Assembly (NCBI GenBank): GCA_012035135.1
Contig: JAAUPI010000008.1
Location: 1 to 47,556, forward strand
Length of the DNA: 47,556 bases
Source of the DNA: Microcoleus sp. CSU_2_2
GTDB taxonomy: Bacteria; Cyanobacteriota; Cyanobacteriia; Cyanobacteriales; Microcoleaceae
Reading direction: 5' to 3'
Positions 38,158-45,855 of this stretch are shown piece after piece. Numbering within the stretch: the first letter of the stretch is position 1; each line of letters begins with the position of its first letter. The translations under genes were made by a program, and so were the position numbers. The notes under the pieces were generated by a model. It saw only the letters and a list, made by a program, of their open reading frames with translations, ran no database searches and was not told the origin of the DNA.

Positions 38158-39525
38158 ATGAATCCAACTATGTACGCTCAACAACTAGAATTATTCGATC
38201 TATTCAATCCAAGTTCTAACAAAGCCCGATCGCACTTTACATTTGTAGACTTATTTGCTGGAATTGGTGGCTTTAGAATTCCTCTGGAAGAATTAGGAGG
38301 TCAATGTTTTGGCTATTCAGAAATAGACAAAAAAGCTATTCAAGTTTATCGCAAGAATCTTATTAAAGATGACAACTCGGATGAGGTATATTTAGGAGAT
38401 ATTACCAATCTCAATAAATTTCCTTTTGACATAGATGTATTAGTCGGTGGCGTTCCCTGTCAACCTTGGTCGATCGCAGGTAAATTACAAGGTTTAGACG
38501 ATCCAAGAGGCCAGCTATGGAGAGATGTATTTAGAGTAGTCAAAGCCAATCGTCCCAAAGCTTTTATCTTTGAAAATGTCAAAGGCTTGACCGAACCCAG
38601 AAATATAGAAAGCTTGAAATACATAATTAATAATTTGACAGCATCTGGTTATGTTGTCAAATACGAGGTGCTAAATTCCTATGATTTTGGGCTCCCGCAA
38701 GATAGAGATAGATTGTTTCTTGTTGGCATTAGGAACGACATTGAAAAATCCTGGGGATTTACATTTCCTAAACCCCTCGACCGCCAGATAAAACTTTATA
38801 ATGTAATACCAGGAATTGAGCGCAGCAATTTTCAGAAGAAAAAATTTCCCCCAAGCGTTTTATTTGATGGCAAAATCCCAGCTTCCAGAGGCAGATTTCA
38901 AAAGATAGATGAATTAAATGATTTCTTCTTATTTACTGATATTCGAGATGGACATACTGCCATCCATTCTTGGGACTTAATAGAAACAACCAGCCGGGAA
39001 AAATTAATTTGTCAAACAATTATGAAAAATCGCAGAAAAAATATTTATGGAGACAAGGATGGCAATCCTTTGGAATTTAAAGTGTTAAAAATGCTCGTAC
39101 CTGAGTTACAACAATCAGAACTCGATTGCTTAGTTGCCAAAGACATTTTGCGGACTGTAGATAGTAAAGGTTATGAGTTTGTGAATTCTAAAATATCTTC
39201 AGGAATTAACGGAATTTCTAAGATTTTCTTGCCTCATGCAGATGCGATCGCCACTTTGACTGCAACTGGAACTAGAGATTTTGTAGCCACAATGTCGATC
39301 GAATGTCAAGAACCAGCAGCCTACAAGCAAACCTTTATTACAGAAATTTATCAAAAGCATAAATTCCAACCCTTAACTGCACGAGATTACGCAAAATTGC
39401 AAGGATTTCCCGAATGGTTCAAAATTTATGAAAGTGAAAATACCGCAAAACATCAATTAGGTAATGCTGTGTCAATTCCAGTAGTTTACCATTTAACCAA
39501 AGCGTTACTGGAAATTATTTTGTAA
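38158..39525 (+). CDS. DNA (cytosine-5) methyltransferase of a type II restriction-modification system
   Basis: 455 residues with the C5-methyltransferase motifs in order: DLFAGIGGFR (31-40, SAM site), GGVPCQPWSIAG with the nucleophile Cys101, ENVKGL (139-144), QDRDRLFLVG (motif VIII), and LTARDYAKLQGFP...QLGNAVSIPV (motifs IX-X) at the C-terminus. The region between motifs VIII and IX is the target recognition domain. It methylates C5 of a cytosine in the target; if the partner is TdeIII-like the site could be GGNCC (inference). The ATG starts 1 base after the ATPase stop, and the endonuclease follows after 14 bases. Confidence 0.96.
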   Translation: MNPTMYAQQLELFDLFNPSSNKARSHFTFVDLFAGIGGFRIPLEELGGQCFGYSEIDKKAIQVYRKNLIKDDNSDEVYLGDITNLNKFPFDIDVLVGGVPCQPWSIAGKLQGLDDPRGQLWRDVFRVVKANRPKAFIFENVKGLTEPRNIESLKYIINNLTASGYVVKYEVLNSYDFGLPQDRDRLFLVGIRNDIEKSWGFTFPKPLDRQIKLYNVIPGIERSNFQKKKFPPSVLFDGKIPASRGRFQKIDELNDFFLFTDIRDGHTAIHSWDLIETTSREKLICQTIMKNRRKNIYGDKDGNPLEFKVLKMLVPELQQSELDCLVAKDILRTVDSKGYEFVNSKISSGINGISKIFLPHADAIATLTATGTRDFVATMSIECQEPAAYKQTFITEIYQKHKFQPLTARDYAKLQGFPEWFKIYESENTAKHQLGNAVSIPVVYHLTKALLEIIL

Positions 39526-39539
39526 TTGTCAGGTGAAAT

Positions 39540-40379
39540 ATGGCAGCTATTAGCACAAAACAGCGAGAAAAAATTAAAGGATATCTTGAAGGTTTTATTC
39601 AGGGTATTATAGATGAATATAAAGGGCGTATTATTCACAAATCAACTACTGCAATAGAGTATCTGTCCCGAAATTCACTTAATGGAGAGTTAAAACCTTT
39701 TCAAGCCGCACTAGTTCCACCAGAATTAATACGCATCAATCAATTTGAGCGAGGTTTAAGTACCAGATTAGGAAACACTGTGGAAGAATGCGCTCGCTTA
39801 ATTGCCCTTGAATATCATCAGGATGCACGTCGAGGATACGATATAACAGCGGAAGTCAGTATTGCAGCTTTTGCAGAAGCGGAACGTCAGAAAGAATACT
39901 ATGAATCTATGGCTAACAGAGGACAAGCTAAACCATCTTTTGAGGAGATGGTAACAGCAGTGCTTAATGCTAGACGAAACGATGATTTAGTCACAAAAAC
40001 TGTACGCGCTGACATTTGTGTTTTTGCGAATGACGGAACAGAATACTTATTTGAAATAAAATCTCCCAAGCCCAATAAGGGTCAATGCTTAGAAGTTATC
40101 CAGCGTTTATTGAGGTTTCACTTATTGCGGGGTGCAAAGCGTCCGCAATTGCAAGCTTACTATGCGATGCCTTATAATCCATACGGTGTTACAAAAACTG
40201 TTTATAAATGGACTCAGGCAAGAAATTATATGCCTTTTAATGAAGCTGTAGTTATTGGAGATGAATTTTGGAATATTGTAGGTGGAGCTACTGCTTACGA
40301 GGAATTATTGGAAATATATCTTGAAGTGGGACGCGAAAAAAGTAAATATATGTTGGATGCTTTAGCTTTTGGATTTTAA
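39540..40379 (+). CDS. Type II restriction endonuclease, TdeIII-like
   Basis: 279 residues. The nuclease core VRADICVFANDGTEYLFEIK gives D158-x13-E172-x-K174, a PD-(D/E)XK site. The opening MAAISTKQREKIKGYLEGFI and GLSTRLGNTVEECARLIA match what I know of the TdeIII family of type II enzymes (GGNCC cutters); this family call is from memory of the pattern and is moderate. It directly follows the cytosine methyltransferase on the same strand, as expected for a restriction partner. The gene has no HIP1 site and is AT-rich like the ATPase. Confidence 0.85.
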   Translation: MAAISTKQREKIKGYLEGFIQGIIDEYKGRIIHKSTTAIEYLSRNSLNGELKPFQAALVPPELIRINQFERGLSTRLGNTVEECARLIALEYHQDARRGYDITAEVSIAAFAEAERQKEYYESMANRGQAKPSFEEMVTAVLNARRNDDLVTKTVRADICVFANDGTEYLFEIKSPKPNKGQCLEVIQRLLRFHLLRGAKRPQLQAYYAMPYNPYGVTKTVYKWTQARNYMPFNEAVVIGDEFWNIVGGATAYEELLEIYLEVGREKSKYMLDALAFGF

Positions 40380-40443
40380 GGATTGAAATAGAATCACAGG
40401 CTCAAGCCCCTCCGCTATTAAAACAGGAATAAGTATTACAGCC

Positions 40444-40644
40444 ATGATAACTTACAAAGGTTACAATGCTAGCATTGAAGTAGATTTAGAAGCGGAAATT
40501 CTGTTCGGGCGAGTCCTCGATATTAATGACGTAGTGACTTTTAAGGCGAAAACAGTTGAAGAAGCTCGGCAAGAATTCCAAAGTTCGATCGATGATTATC
40601 TAGAGTTCTGCAAAGAATTAGGACAGGAACCGGATAAACCTTAG
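40444..40644 (+). CDS. HicB family antitoxin, no HicA seen
   Basis: 66 residues. MITYKGYNASIEVDLEAEIL, DVVTFKAKTVEEA, and FQSSIDDYLEFCKELGQEPD match the HicB short form closely (GY-A-x-I-E-x-D...F-G...V-x-F-x-x-x-T-V-E-E...D-D-Y-L). HicB neutralises the HicA RNase, but no HicA-like frame lies on either side, so this is an orphan antitoxin. Its upstream 38 bases and first 15 codons are repeated in degenerate form at 41802-41886. Confidence 0.88.
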   Translation: MITYKGYNASIEVDLEAEILFGRVLDINDVVTFKAKTVEEARQEFQSSIDDYLEFCKELGQEPDKP

Positions 40645-40660
40645 TTCGATCGCTCTTATA

Positions 40661-40858
40661 TTATCTTGCACAATTTGTTAGATGCTGCGAATTCACCTCA
40701 AAGCCGATCGCAAACTCCACTTGCGGCAGCAATCTTTTAATAATTCGCAAATGTTCCTCAGCATCATTTCGGCGGCGAAAACGTGCAACAGTCAGGCGTT
40801 GCAGGTTGGGTAAAAATCGGTAAATCACCCAGGGGTAAAGTTGTTGTTTGTAGTTCAT
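40661..40858 (-). CDS. Small conserved hypothetical protein
   Basis: 66 residues from the ATG at 40858 (MNYKQQLYPWVIYRFLPNLQ, then RLTVARFRRRNDAEEHLRII). It is rich in Arg and aromatic residues and looks like a soluble alpha/beta peptide. The pattern resembles small proteins seen repeatedly in cyanobacterial genomes, but I cannot name a family. It is opposite in direction to the surrounding genes and separates hicB from the XRE regulator. Confidence 0.55.
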   Translation of the reverse strand: MNYKQQLYPWVIYRFLPNLQRLTVARFRRRNDAEEHLRIIKRLLPQVEFAIGFEVNSQHLTNCAR

Positions 40859-40963
40859 GCTAGTTCTGCCATAGATTGCGGACAAAATGAGACACTAGAA
40901 AGGCTGGGCAAATTAACCCCTAACTTTTAGTGGTTTGCCCTTTCTTCGTTCACTTAACGCCAT

Positions 40964-41005
40964 TATGACGCGCCAAATATTGATATGTCAATATGACGCG
41001 CCAAA
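40964..41005 (+). promoter_or_regulatory. Operator-like repeat before the first XRE regulator
   Basis: The 14-mer TATGACGCGCCAAA occurs at 40964-40977 and again at 40992-41005, 28 bases apart centre to centre. Between them the inverted repeat ATATTGA-N4-TCAATAT spans 40977-40994. The block sits 8 bases before the ATG at 41013, suitable for autoregulation by the XRE protein. The longer start at 40935 would put this inside coding sequence, another reason to prefer 41013. Confidence 0.6.
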
Positions 41006-41012
41006 AATCTTC

Positions 41013-41273
41013 ATGAAGAAAGACAGAAGGCCCCAAGATAGTGCTTCACCAATGGAGACGCTGAGAATTGAGCGGACACAGCTTTCTCAAGCGGAATTTG
41101 CCGTGCAGTGCGGCATTCCTTTGCGAACATATCAGCGGTGGATTTCCGGCGAAACAGAAGCAAAACCAACCCCTCGGCAGTGGAAAGCCATGATGCAACT
41201 GCTACACATTGAATCAGCGCTGGACATTCCCGATGATTTCGGTCCGATCGCACTCGGGGAAAATGAAGACTAG
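41013..41273 (+). CDS. XRE-type helix-turn-helix protein (1)
   Basis: 86 residues from the ATG at 41013. PMETLRIERTQLSQAEFAVQ opens an XRE domain, with recognition helix IPLRTYQRWISGE, close to plasmid-copy and phage repressor types. The tail is IESALDIPDDFGPIAL. A longer form from 40935 exists. The operator-like repeat lies directly upstream. It is followed by a second XRE gene after 36 bases and probably shares its transcript. Confidence 0.85.
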   Translation: MKKDRRPQDSASPMETLRIERTQLSQAEFAVQCGIPLRTYQRWISGETEAKPTPRQWKAMMQLLHIESALDIPDDFGPIALGENED

Positions 41274-41309
41274 CAAACTATCGCTTTCTGGGCGATCGCA
41301 CCGGGTATT

Positions 41310-41561
41310 ATGACAAAGCGAAGACAACCTAAAGCAGCAGCGGGTGAATCACCCCTCAAAACACTTCGAGACGAGTTGGGGATGTCTCAGGAAGAATTTG
41401 CTCGGCAAATTGGGACATCGGTACGCACTGTGAGTCGTTGGGAGGCGGGGGATAACGTGCCGACGTTCACCATTGCCCAAATGAAAGCTTTAGTTAATTT
41501 ACTGCGATCGCGCGGGTTAACTCTTGATGACTTGCCCGATCGCTTTGGCCCGCCTGGGTGA
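41310..41561 (+). CDS. XRE-type helix-turn-helix protein (2)
   Basis: 83 residues. A textbook XRE domain: LKTLRDELGMSQEEFARQIG followed by TSVRTVSRWEAGDNVPT (about 16-55). The tail LTLDDLPDRFGPPG mirrors the DIPDDFGP ending of the preceding protein, so the two are probably distant duplicates. Its end overlaps the following BrnA-like gene by 4 bases (GTGA) if that starts at 41558. Confidence 0.9.
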   Translation: MTKRRQPKAAAGESPLKTLRDELGMSQEEFARQIGTSVRTVSRWEAGDNVPTFTIAQMKALVNLLRSRGLTLDDLPDRFGPPG

Positions 41562-41791
41562 GTATGCGATCGCCCCTTATGCTATCCTCTGATACCTCCG
41601 ATCGTCCTGAGTTAGATGCGAGTTTTTGGGAACAAGCCAAACTGGCAAAACCGCTGACAAAACAAGCTATTTCTTTAAGAGTCGATCGCGATGTCTTAGA
41701 ATGGTTTAAAAGTCAAGGAAAAGGTTATCAATCTGTAATGAATGCTGTGCTGCGATCGTATGTTGAGCATCAAATAAAGAACAGTCAATAA
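41558..41791 (+). CDS. BrnA family antitoxin, no BrnT seen
   Basis: 77 residues from GTG 41558, or 75 from ATG 41564. DRPELDASFWEQAKLAK, then ISLRVDRDVLEWFKSQGKGY and QSVMNAVLRSYVEHQ is the BrnA antitoxin pattern, a ribbon-helix-helix DNA-binding protein that represses its operon and neutralises the BrnT toxin. No BrnT-like frame is adjacent, so it is another orphan antitoxin, and the overlap with the XRE gene suggests a regulator operon. Confidence 0.85.
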   Translation: MSMRSPLMLSSDTSDRPELDASFWEQAKLAKPLTKQAISLRVDRDVLEWFKSQGKGYQSVMNAVLRSYVEHQIKNSQ

Positions 41792-41838
41792 AAGTGCGAT
41801 CGCCCCTCCGCTATTGAACAGGAAGAAGTATTACAGCC

Positions 41839-41931
41839 ATGATGACTTACAAGGGTTACAATGCTAGCATTGAAGTAGATTTAGAATCCCCTCAAGACTT
41901 AACTTACTTGAAGTGCTACAATTCTCACTAA
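41839..41931 (+). pseudogene. Truncated copy of hicB 5' end
   Basis: 41802-41886 repeats 40406-40491 with few changes, including 37 bases of leader and codons 1-16 (MMTYKGYNASIEVDLE). After that the sequence diverges (SPQDLTYLKCYNSH) and stops at 41931. It is a broken duplicate of the hicB gene 1.4 kb upstream. Confidence 0.8.
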
Positions 41932-41956
41932 AAGTCTTTTAGCCAGCGATACTTCT

Positions 41957-42532
41957 ATGACAGCTATTACCCTAAACCTCAACCCCATTATTAAGCTGAC
42001 AGACGAACAGTTTTTTCAGTTGTGTCAGGAAAATGAGAATATTAGACTGGAACGCACAGCAAAAGGAGAACTAATTATCATGTCGCCAGCAGGAGGAGAG
42101 ACTGGAAACAGCAATGCAGGATTAACTGCACAGATTTGGATTTGGAACCAACAAAATAAACTCGGTAAAGTGTTTGATTCCTCAACAGGATTCAAACTGC
42201 CTAATGGGGCCGATCGCTCTCCTGACGCTTCATGGGTAACATTAGAACGCTGGGATGCCTTGACTTCCGAACAAAAAACGAAATTTCCCCCAATTTGTCC
42301 TGATTTTGTAGTTGAGTTAATGTCGCCGAGCGATAGCTTGAAAGAAACTCAGGATAAGATGAAAGAGTACCGAGATAATGGTGCGCGTTTGGGTTGGTTA
42401 ATTAATCGCAAATCCCGGCAAGTTGAAATTTACCGTTTGGGTGCAGAAATTGAAGTGCTTCAATCGCCTGCTACTTTATCGGGTGAAGATGTTCTCCCCG
42501 GATTTGTGCTGAATCTCGATTCGATTTGGTAA
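41957..42532 (+). CDS. Uma2 family (DUF820) PD-(D/E)XK nuclease-like protein
   Basis: 191 residues, the usual length. The features are typical: LTDEQFFQLCQENENIRLER, AKGELIIMSPAGGETG, GADRSPDASWVTLERW (acidic residue), CPDFVVELMSPSDSLKETQD, and KMKEYRDNGARLGWLINRKS. Nuclease fold, function unproven. It is a standard member, unlike the coiled-coil form at 29197, and lies between the two gene fragments that I read as remnants of the restriction island. Confidence 0.93.
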   Translation: MTAITLNLNPIIKLTDEQFFQLCQENENIRLERTAKGELIIMSPAGGETGNSNAGLTAQIWIWNQQNKLGKVFDSSTGFKLPNGADRSPDASWVTLERWDALTSEQKTKFPPICPDFVVELMSPSDSLKETQDKMKEYRDNGARLGWLINRKSRQVEIYRLGAEIEVLQSPATLSGEDVLPGFVLNLDSIW

Positions 42533-42630
42533 AGCGATTTCGCTTTTTCCTTATTGTACTGGGGGCATGACTTTCAGGTTTTGCCCGAATTCACCATCTT
42601 ATGTTTGAGTTCAGCGATCGCAACAATAAA

Positions 42631-42723
42631 ATGAATCCAACTGTTGATGCCAAACAACTTGAATTATTCGATCTGTTCAACAAGCCAAATTCTCGGCTCT
42701 CCTGGGTATTCGGTGATAAGTGA
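42631..42723 (+). pseudogene. Truncated copy of the methyltransferase 5' end
   Basis: MNPTVDAKQLELFDLFNKPN copies the first 20 residues of the cytosine methyltransferase at 38158 (MNPTMYAQQLELFDLFNPSS), including the AATAAA before the ATG. Similarity stops at 42693, exactly where the inverted-repeat element 42694-42816 begins; the frame then runs to a stop at 42723. Confidence 0.75.
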
Positions 42724-42816
42724 AGCCTATATGACTCCTGGTATGAGTTTCAATACTTGCACCGGGAGAATTTTATAGCTTAAGATACAGTTTGCACCAC
42801 AATCCCAGGAGAGCCG
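42694..42816. repeat. MITE-like element with 13-bp perfect terminal inverted repeats
   Basis: CGGCTCTCCTGGG at 42694-42706 and CCCAGGAGAGCCG at 42804-42816 are exact complements. The 97-base interior can partly fold (ACTCCTGGT...ACCGGGAGA) and has no coding capacity. It directly abuts the truncated methyltransferase copy, so insertion or recombination at this element probably caused the truncation. Confidence 0.7.
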
Positions 42817-42819
42817 ATC

Positions 42820-43134
42820 TTACCATTCCTTACCCGAACTCGGTGGCAAGCGCAACCTAGGAAATCTATAAAAAGTATCTCCTTCATCATCTACCTCTAA
42901 AACCGCCGAAAAAATCTTAACTTGTCTGTCTAAATACTGCTGAGCGACTTGAGCCTCAACCCTAGCGCTAGCAGCCAGTTGAATCAACGAAATTTGACTG
43001 TTTTGATTTTCCAGTAACTGGTAAAAAGCCTCATCTAACTGTCGTTTTTGCTTGCTTTCATTAACATTATTTACAATCAACAAGCCGACAAATCCACCCA
43101 AACCAATTACAAATAAAAATTCTAAAATTGCCAT
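42820..43134 (-). CDS. Small membrane-anchored hypothetical protein
   Basis: 104 residues. A single N-terminal membrane helix (ILEFLFVIGLGGFVGLLIV, 3-21) is followed by a charged helix and a small domain (ISLIQLAASARVEAQVAQQY, then LDRQVKIFSAVLEVDDEGDT and FYRFPRL). The latter resembles a winged-helix repeat, similar in style to units of the protein at 19483 (RELLAFASEAGG...IAYLFP). That link is an inference. The start ATG is at 43134; the gene's end is 3 bases from the MITE-like element. Confidence 0.75.
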   Translation of the reverse strand: MAILEFLFVIGLGGFVGLLIVNNVNESKQKRQLDEAFYQLLENQNSQISLIQLAASARVEAQVAQQYLDRQVKIFSAVLEVDDEGDTFYRFPRLRLPPSSGKEW

Positions 43135-43233
43135 ATTTTCGATAAAATTGCTGATTTTAAGAACTACACCGAGAAAAGCTATATTCTTCTAATTAAGCTA
43201 ACCTAATTTAACGTAAAATGCTTTTCTGTTAAA

Positions 43234-43260
43234 TACCAGACTTCTTTAAGAAATCTGGTA
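43234..43260. repeat. Short hairpin ACCAGA...TCTGGT
   Basis: TACCAGA (43234-43240) pairs with TCTGGTA (43254-43260), with TTCTT / AAGAA inside the stem. It is close to the ACCAGATTTCTT-type hairpins found throughout cyanobacterial intergenic DNA. Confidence 0.55.
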
Positions 43261-43296
43261 TTTAGGTATTCTGTTTTTTGAGTTGGGCTTACCGAA

Positions 43297-43319
43297 CCGG
43301 CGTAGGCCGGCTTTTTTTT
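43297..43319 (+). terminator. Rho-independent terminator-like hairpin
   Basis: The stem CCGGC (43297-43301) / GCCGG (43306-43310), with a four-base loop, is followed by CTTTTTTTT. It has the form of a plus-strand terminator, but no plus-strand gene ends nearby (the last is at 42532), so it may stop antisense transcription between two minus-strand genes. Confidence 0.4.
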
Positions 43320-43350
43320 GACAAGAAGCGATTGCGATCGCCCTCATTAA

Positions 43351-44478
43351 TTAAACTTGAGGTCGCACCAAATTTTCCATCCCTTTAATTACCTTAGCAG
43401 ATACAATCTTGTCTCCCTGCTTCAGTTGCTCCAAAACTTCTTTTCCTTCAGTCACATAACCAAAAACAGCATAGCGACCGTCCAACAGATTCAGACCAGC
43501 GGGCGTCAGTTCAGGCTCAAACAAGAAAAAGAAAAACTGAGAAGAAGCGCTATCCGGGTCGGTTTCAGTGCGGGCCATCGCCACAGTACCAAAAGCAGAA
43601 AAAGGCAAAACAGGCTCATCGCGATAACGCCCCGCATCTTCTAGAGTAATCCCATAAGTCGGTTCCTTGTCATCCCTGACGAGCACCTCCAGCGGAATAT
43701 TTCGGTATTTGCCAGTAGTAGGGTCAATAAAACCCACTTCCTTGCCTTCGGGATCTCCTGTTTGTAGTACATAGGATTCTTCCGATCGAATAAATGGCAA
43801 ACCATCATAAAAACCTCGATCGACCAAATCCACAAAATTGCCAGCCGTCACCGGCGCACTGTAGCCGTCAACCACAAGAGTAATTTGCCCCTTCTCGGTT
43901 TCTACAACCACAGTAGCGCGACCTTTCAGTTGAGGCAGATTAGCATAGGATGTCGGCACTTCAAAGGGAAATTTTGTCACCATCAACTCTTGGAGTTCGC
44001 CTACCGAACCGAGTATTTTGGCTTTCAAATCAATCACTTTTTCCCTGTCTTTAGCCTCAACAGCTTCAGACAGTTGGGAAACTCTTTCTTGGACTTGTGC
44101 TATTAGAGTTTCAGCTTCGGGCTTTTTCGCGTCGGGAATACTTCCTAAAATTTCAGCATCGCGAATGCTGAGAATTCTGGAAGCCTTACTGACATCGTTG
44201 CTAATCGGCCCCCAACGTTTCGATCGGATGTGATTGCCAATGTCTTCAAGACTGATTTGCAACTCTCGTACAGTCTTATTGTCAATAGGTATAGCGTAGC
44301 GCAGTAGCGCCTGACCATCCGTAATCGCATTGCCCGCAGGCATACTGCTGCTGGGGCGTTTCGCAGCCTGCGAGACCGAACTGAAACTAAGGGAGAATGT
44401 GAATAACAGGAGTGCTAAGACAGCGGTTTTGACCCAGCGCTTGCACGTATCGATCGAGAAATTAGACAAATGCAACAT
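43351..44478 (-). CDS. Cyclophilin-type peptidylprolyl isomerase, TLP40/CYP38-like
   Basis: 375 residues from the ATG at 44478 (a longer frame begins at 44565). The signal peptide WVKTAVLALLLFTFSLSFSSVSQAA places it outside the cytoplasm, probably the thylakoid lumen. An N-terminal helical bundle (KTVRELQISLEDIGNHIRSK and following, about 60-165) is fused to a cyclophilin domain (GNFVDLVDRGFYDGLPFIRS, FSAFGTVAMAR, SQFFFFL, GRYAVFGYVTEG). The architecture is that of plant CYP38/TLP40, which helps photosystem II assembly; catalytic activity is weak or absent in CYP38. Function by homology only. Confidence 0.92.
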   Translation of the reverse strand: MLHLSNFSIDTCKRWVKTAVLALLLFTFSLSFSSVSQAAKRPSSSMPAGNAITDGQALLRYAIPIDNKTVRELQISLEDIGNHIRSKRWGPISNDVSKASRILSIRDAEILGSIPDAKKPEAETLIAQVQERVSQLSEAVEAKDREKVIDLKAKILGSVGELQELMVTKFPFEVPTSYANLPQLKGRATVVVETEKGQITLVVDGYSAPVTAGNFVDLVDRGFYDGLPFIRSEESYVLQTGDPEGKEVGFIDPTTGKYRNIPLEVLVRDDKEPTYGITLEDAGRYRDEPVLPFSAFGTVAMARTETDPDSASSQFFFFLFEPELTPAGLNLLDGRYAVFGYVTEGKEVLEQLKQGDKIVSAKVIKGMENLVRPQV

Positions 44479-44630
44479 AACTTTAACTTTTATTGCCTCT
44501 ATCATCTTCCCACAGCCGTTACAAGAATGATACAGTACATTCAGCGTACTAAAGAGACTCAGCAACCGCTCGTGCAGACAGTAAATGGTAAACTGAGGTA
44601 GTTGTCCGAAAAGAGTTAGCGTAGCAAAAA

Positions 44631-44738
44631 TTGCTCCATCGGCTCGATCATGCAGAATCTATCGCCGCTACTGGCAAGAAAATAGAAGAATTTGAGCCGA
44701 GAAAAGGCAAACCAGCACGAAAGGCTTTAGAAGATTAG
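44631..44738 (+). CDS. Possible short ORF or remnant before the AAA ATPase
   Basis: A 35-codon frame from TTG 44631 reads LLHRLDHAESIAATGKKIEE, then FEPRKGKPARKALED, then TAG. The basic C-terminus and codon use look protein-like, and it ends 10 bases before the ATPase ATG. There is an in-frame TAG just upstream of the TTG, so it is either a tiny leader gene or the last part of a lost antitoxin-like gene. I cannot name it. Confidence 0.3.
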   Translation: MLHRLDHAESIAATGKKIEEFEPRKGKPARKALED

Positions 44739-44748
44739 AATAATTTAT

Positions 44749-45855
44749 ATGCTAAAAAAATTAGAAATCCAAGGCTATAAATCAATCAAAAATCTCAGCA
44801 TTGAATTAAAAAATATCAATATTTTAATTGGAGCAAATGGAGCCGGAAAGTCTAATTTAATCTCCTTTTTTAAATTATTAAGATGGAGCTTGCAAAATCC
44901 CGGTCAGATGCAACTTTTTGTCGCTCAATCTGGCGGAGCCAACTCATTTTTGTTTGATGGTTCTGAAGTGACATCTCAAATAAAAGCTGAATTAAGTTTT
45001 GAAATAAATTCAGGTAGAAATGATTATTTCATGAGGCTATTTCATGCTGCTTCAGACACGTTGATTTTTGCTGAAGAAAAGTATCGTTTTTCTAGCTCCG
45101 ATCGCGATTCTTTAGCTGATTGGATATCTCTTGATTCAGGACATCGAGAATCTAGATTAATCGAACGAGCCGATCGAGGCGATAAAACGGCTATAGTAAT
45201 TCTAAGTTTAATTCAAAAAGATTGTGTTGTTTATCAATTTCATAACACTTCAGACACAGCAAGAATCAAAAGAAGATGGAACATAGATGACAATAAATAT
45301 CTTAAAGAAGATGCTGCTAATTTAGCTCCTTTTCTCTTGAGACTGCGCGAGTACGAACCTAAATATTATTTGAGAATTGTCGCAACAATCCGACAAATCG
45401 CTCCTTTCTTTGCTGATTTTGTTTTAGAACCTGTTGGCAATAGCGTAATTTTACAATGGCGAGAATACAACACAGATCTGATTTTCGGTTCTCATCAAGC
45501 GTCAGATGGAACTTTAAGAACACTATCACTAATCGCCTTACTTTTACAACCTGAAAACCAACTTCCTGATGTAATTATTCTCGACGAACCCGAACTAGGG
45601 TTACACCCTTATGCAATTAATATTCTTGCCGAATTAATGCAGAGCATTTCTCATAGTACCCAAATTATTTTGGCAACTCAATCAACAACTTTGATAGATT
45701 GTTTTGAACCAGAAGATATTATTGTTGTAGAACGTCGAGAAAGAGAATCTTTATTTCATAGGTTAGACTCCCAAAAATTACAAGAATGGCTGGAAGATTA
45801 TTTATTGTCAGAGCTTTGGCAAAAAAATGTTATTGGAGGCAGACCCAGTAAATGA
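44749..45855 (+). CDS. AAA ATPase (RecF/OLD-like, AAA_21)
   Basis: 368 residues of the ABC/SMC-like ATPase type. Walker A is GANGAGKSN (28-36), the signature-like SDGTLRTLSLIALLL comes late, then Walker B VIILDEPELGLHP and the His switch LATQSTTLIDCFE. LEIQGYKSIKNLSIELKNIN is the usual start of this family. Such ATPases pair with TOPRIM or DUF4276-like partners in defence systems (OLD, PARIS, AbiL-type). The overlap ATGA with the next gene supports a two-gene operon. It is AT-rich with one GATCGC-type site (near 45100). Confidence 0.92.
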   Translation: MLKKLEIQGYKSIKNLSIELKNINILIGANGAGKSNLISFFKLLRWSLQNPGQMQLFVAQSGGANSFLFDGSEVTSQIKAELSFEINSGRNDYFMRLFHAASDTLIFAEEKYRFSSSDRDSLADWISLDSGHRESRLIERADRGDKTAIVILSLIQKDCVVYQFHNTSDTARIKRRWNIDDNKYLKEDAANLAPFLLRLREYEPKYYLRIVATIRQIAPFFADFVLEPVGNSVILQWREYNTDLIFGSHQASDGTLRTLSLIALLLQPENQLPDVIILDEPELGLHPYAINILAELMQSISHSTQIILATQSTTLIDCFEPEDIIVVERRERESLFHRLDSQKLQEWLEDYLLSELWQKNVIGGRPSK

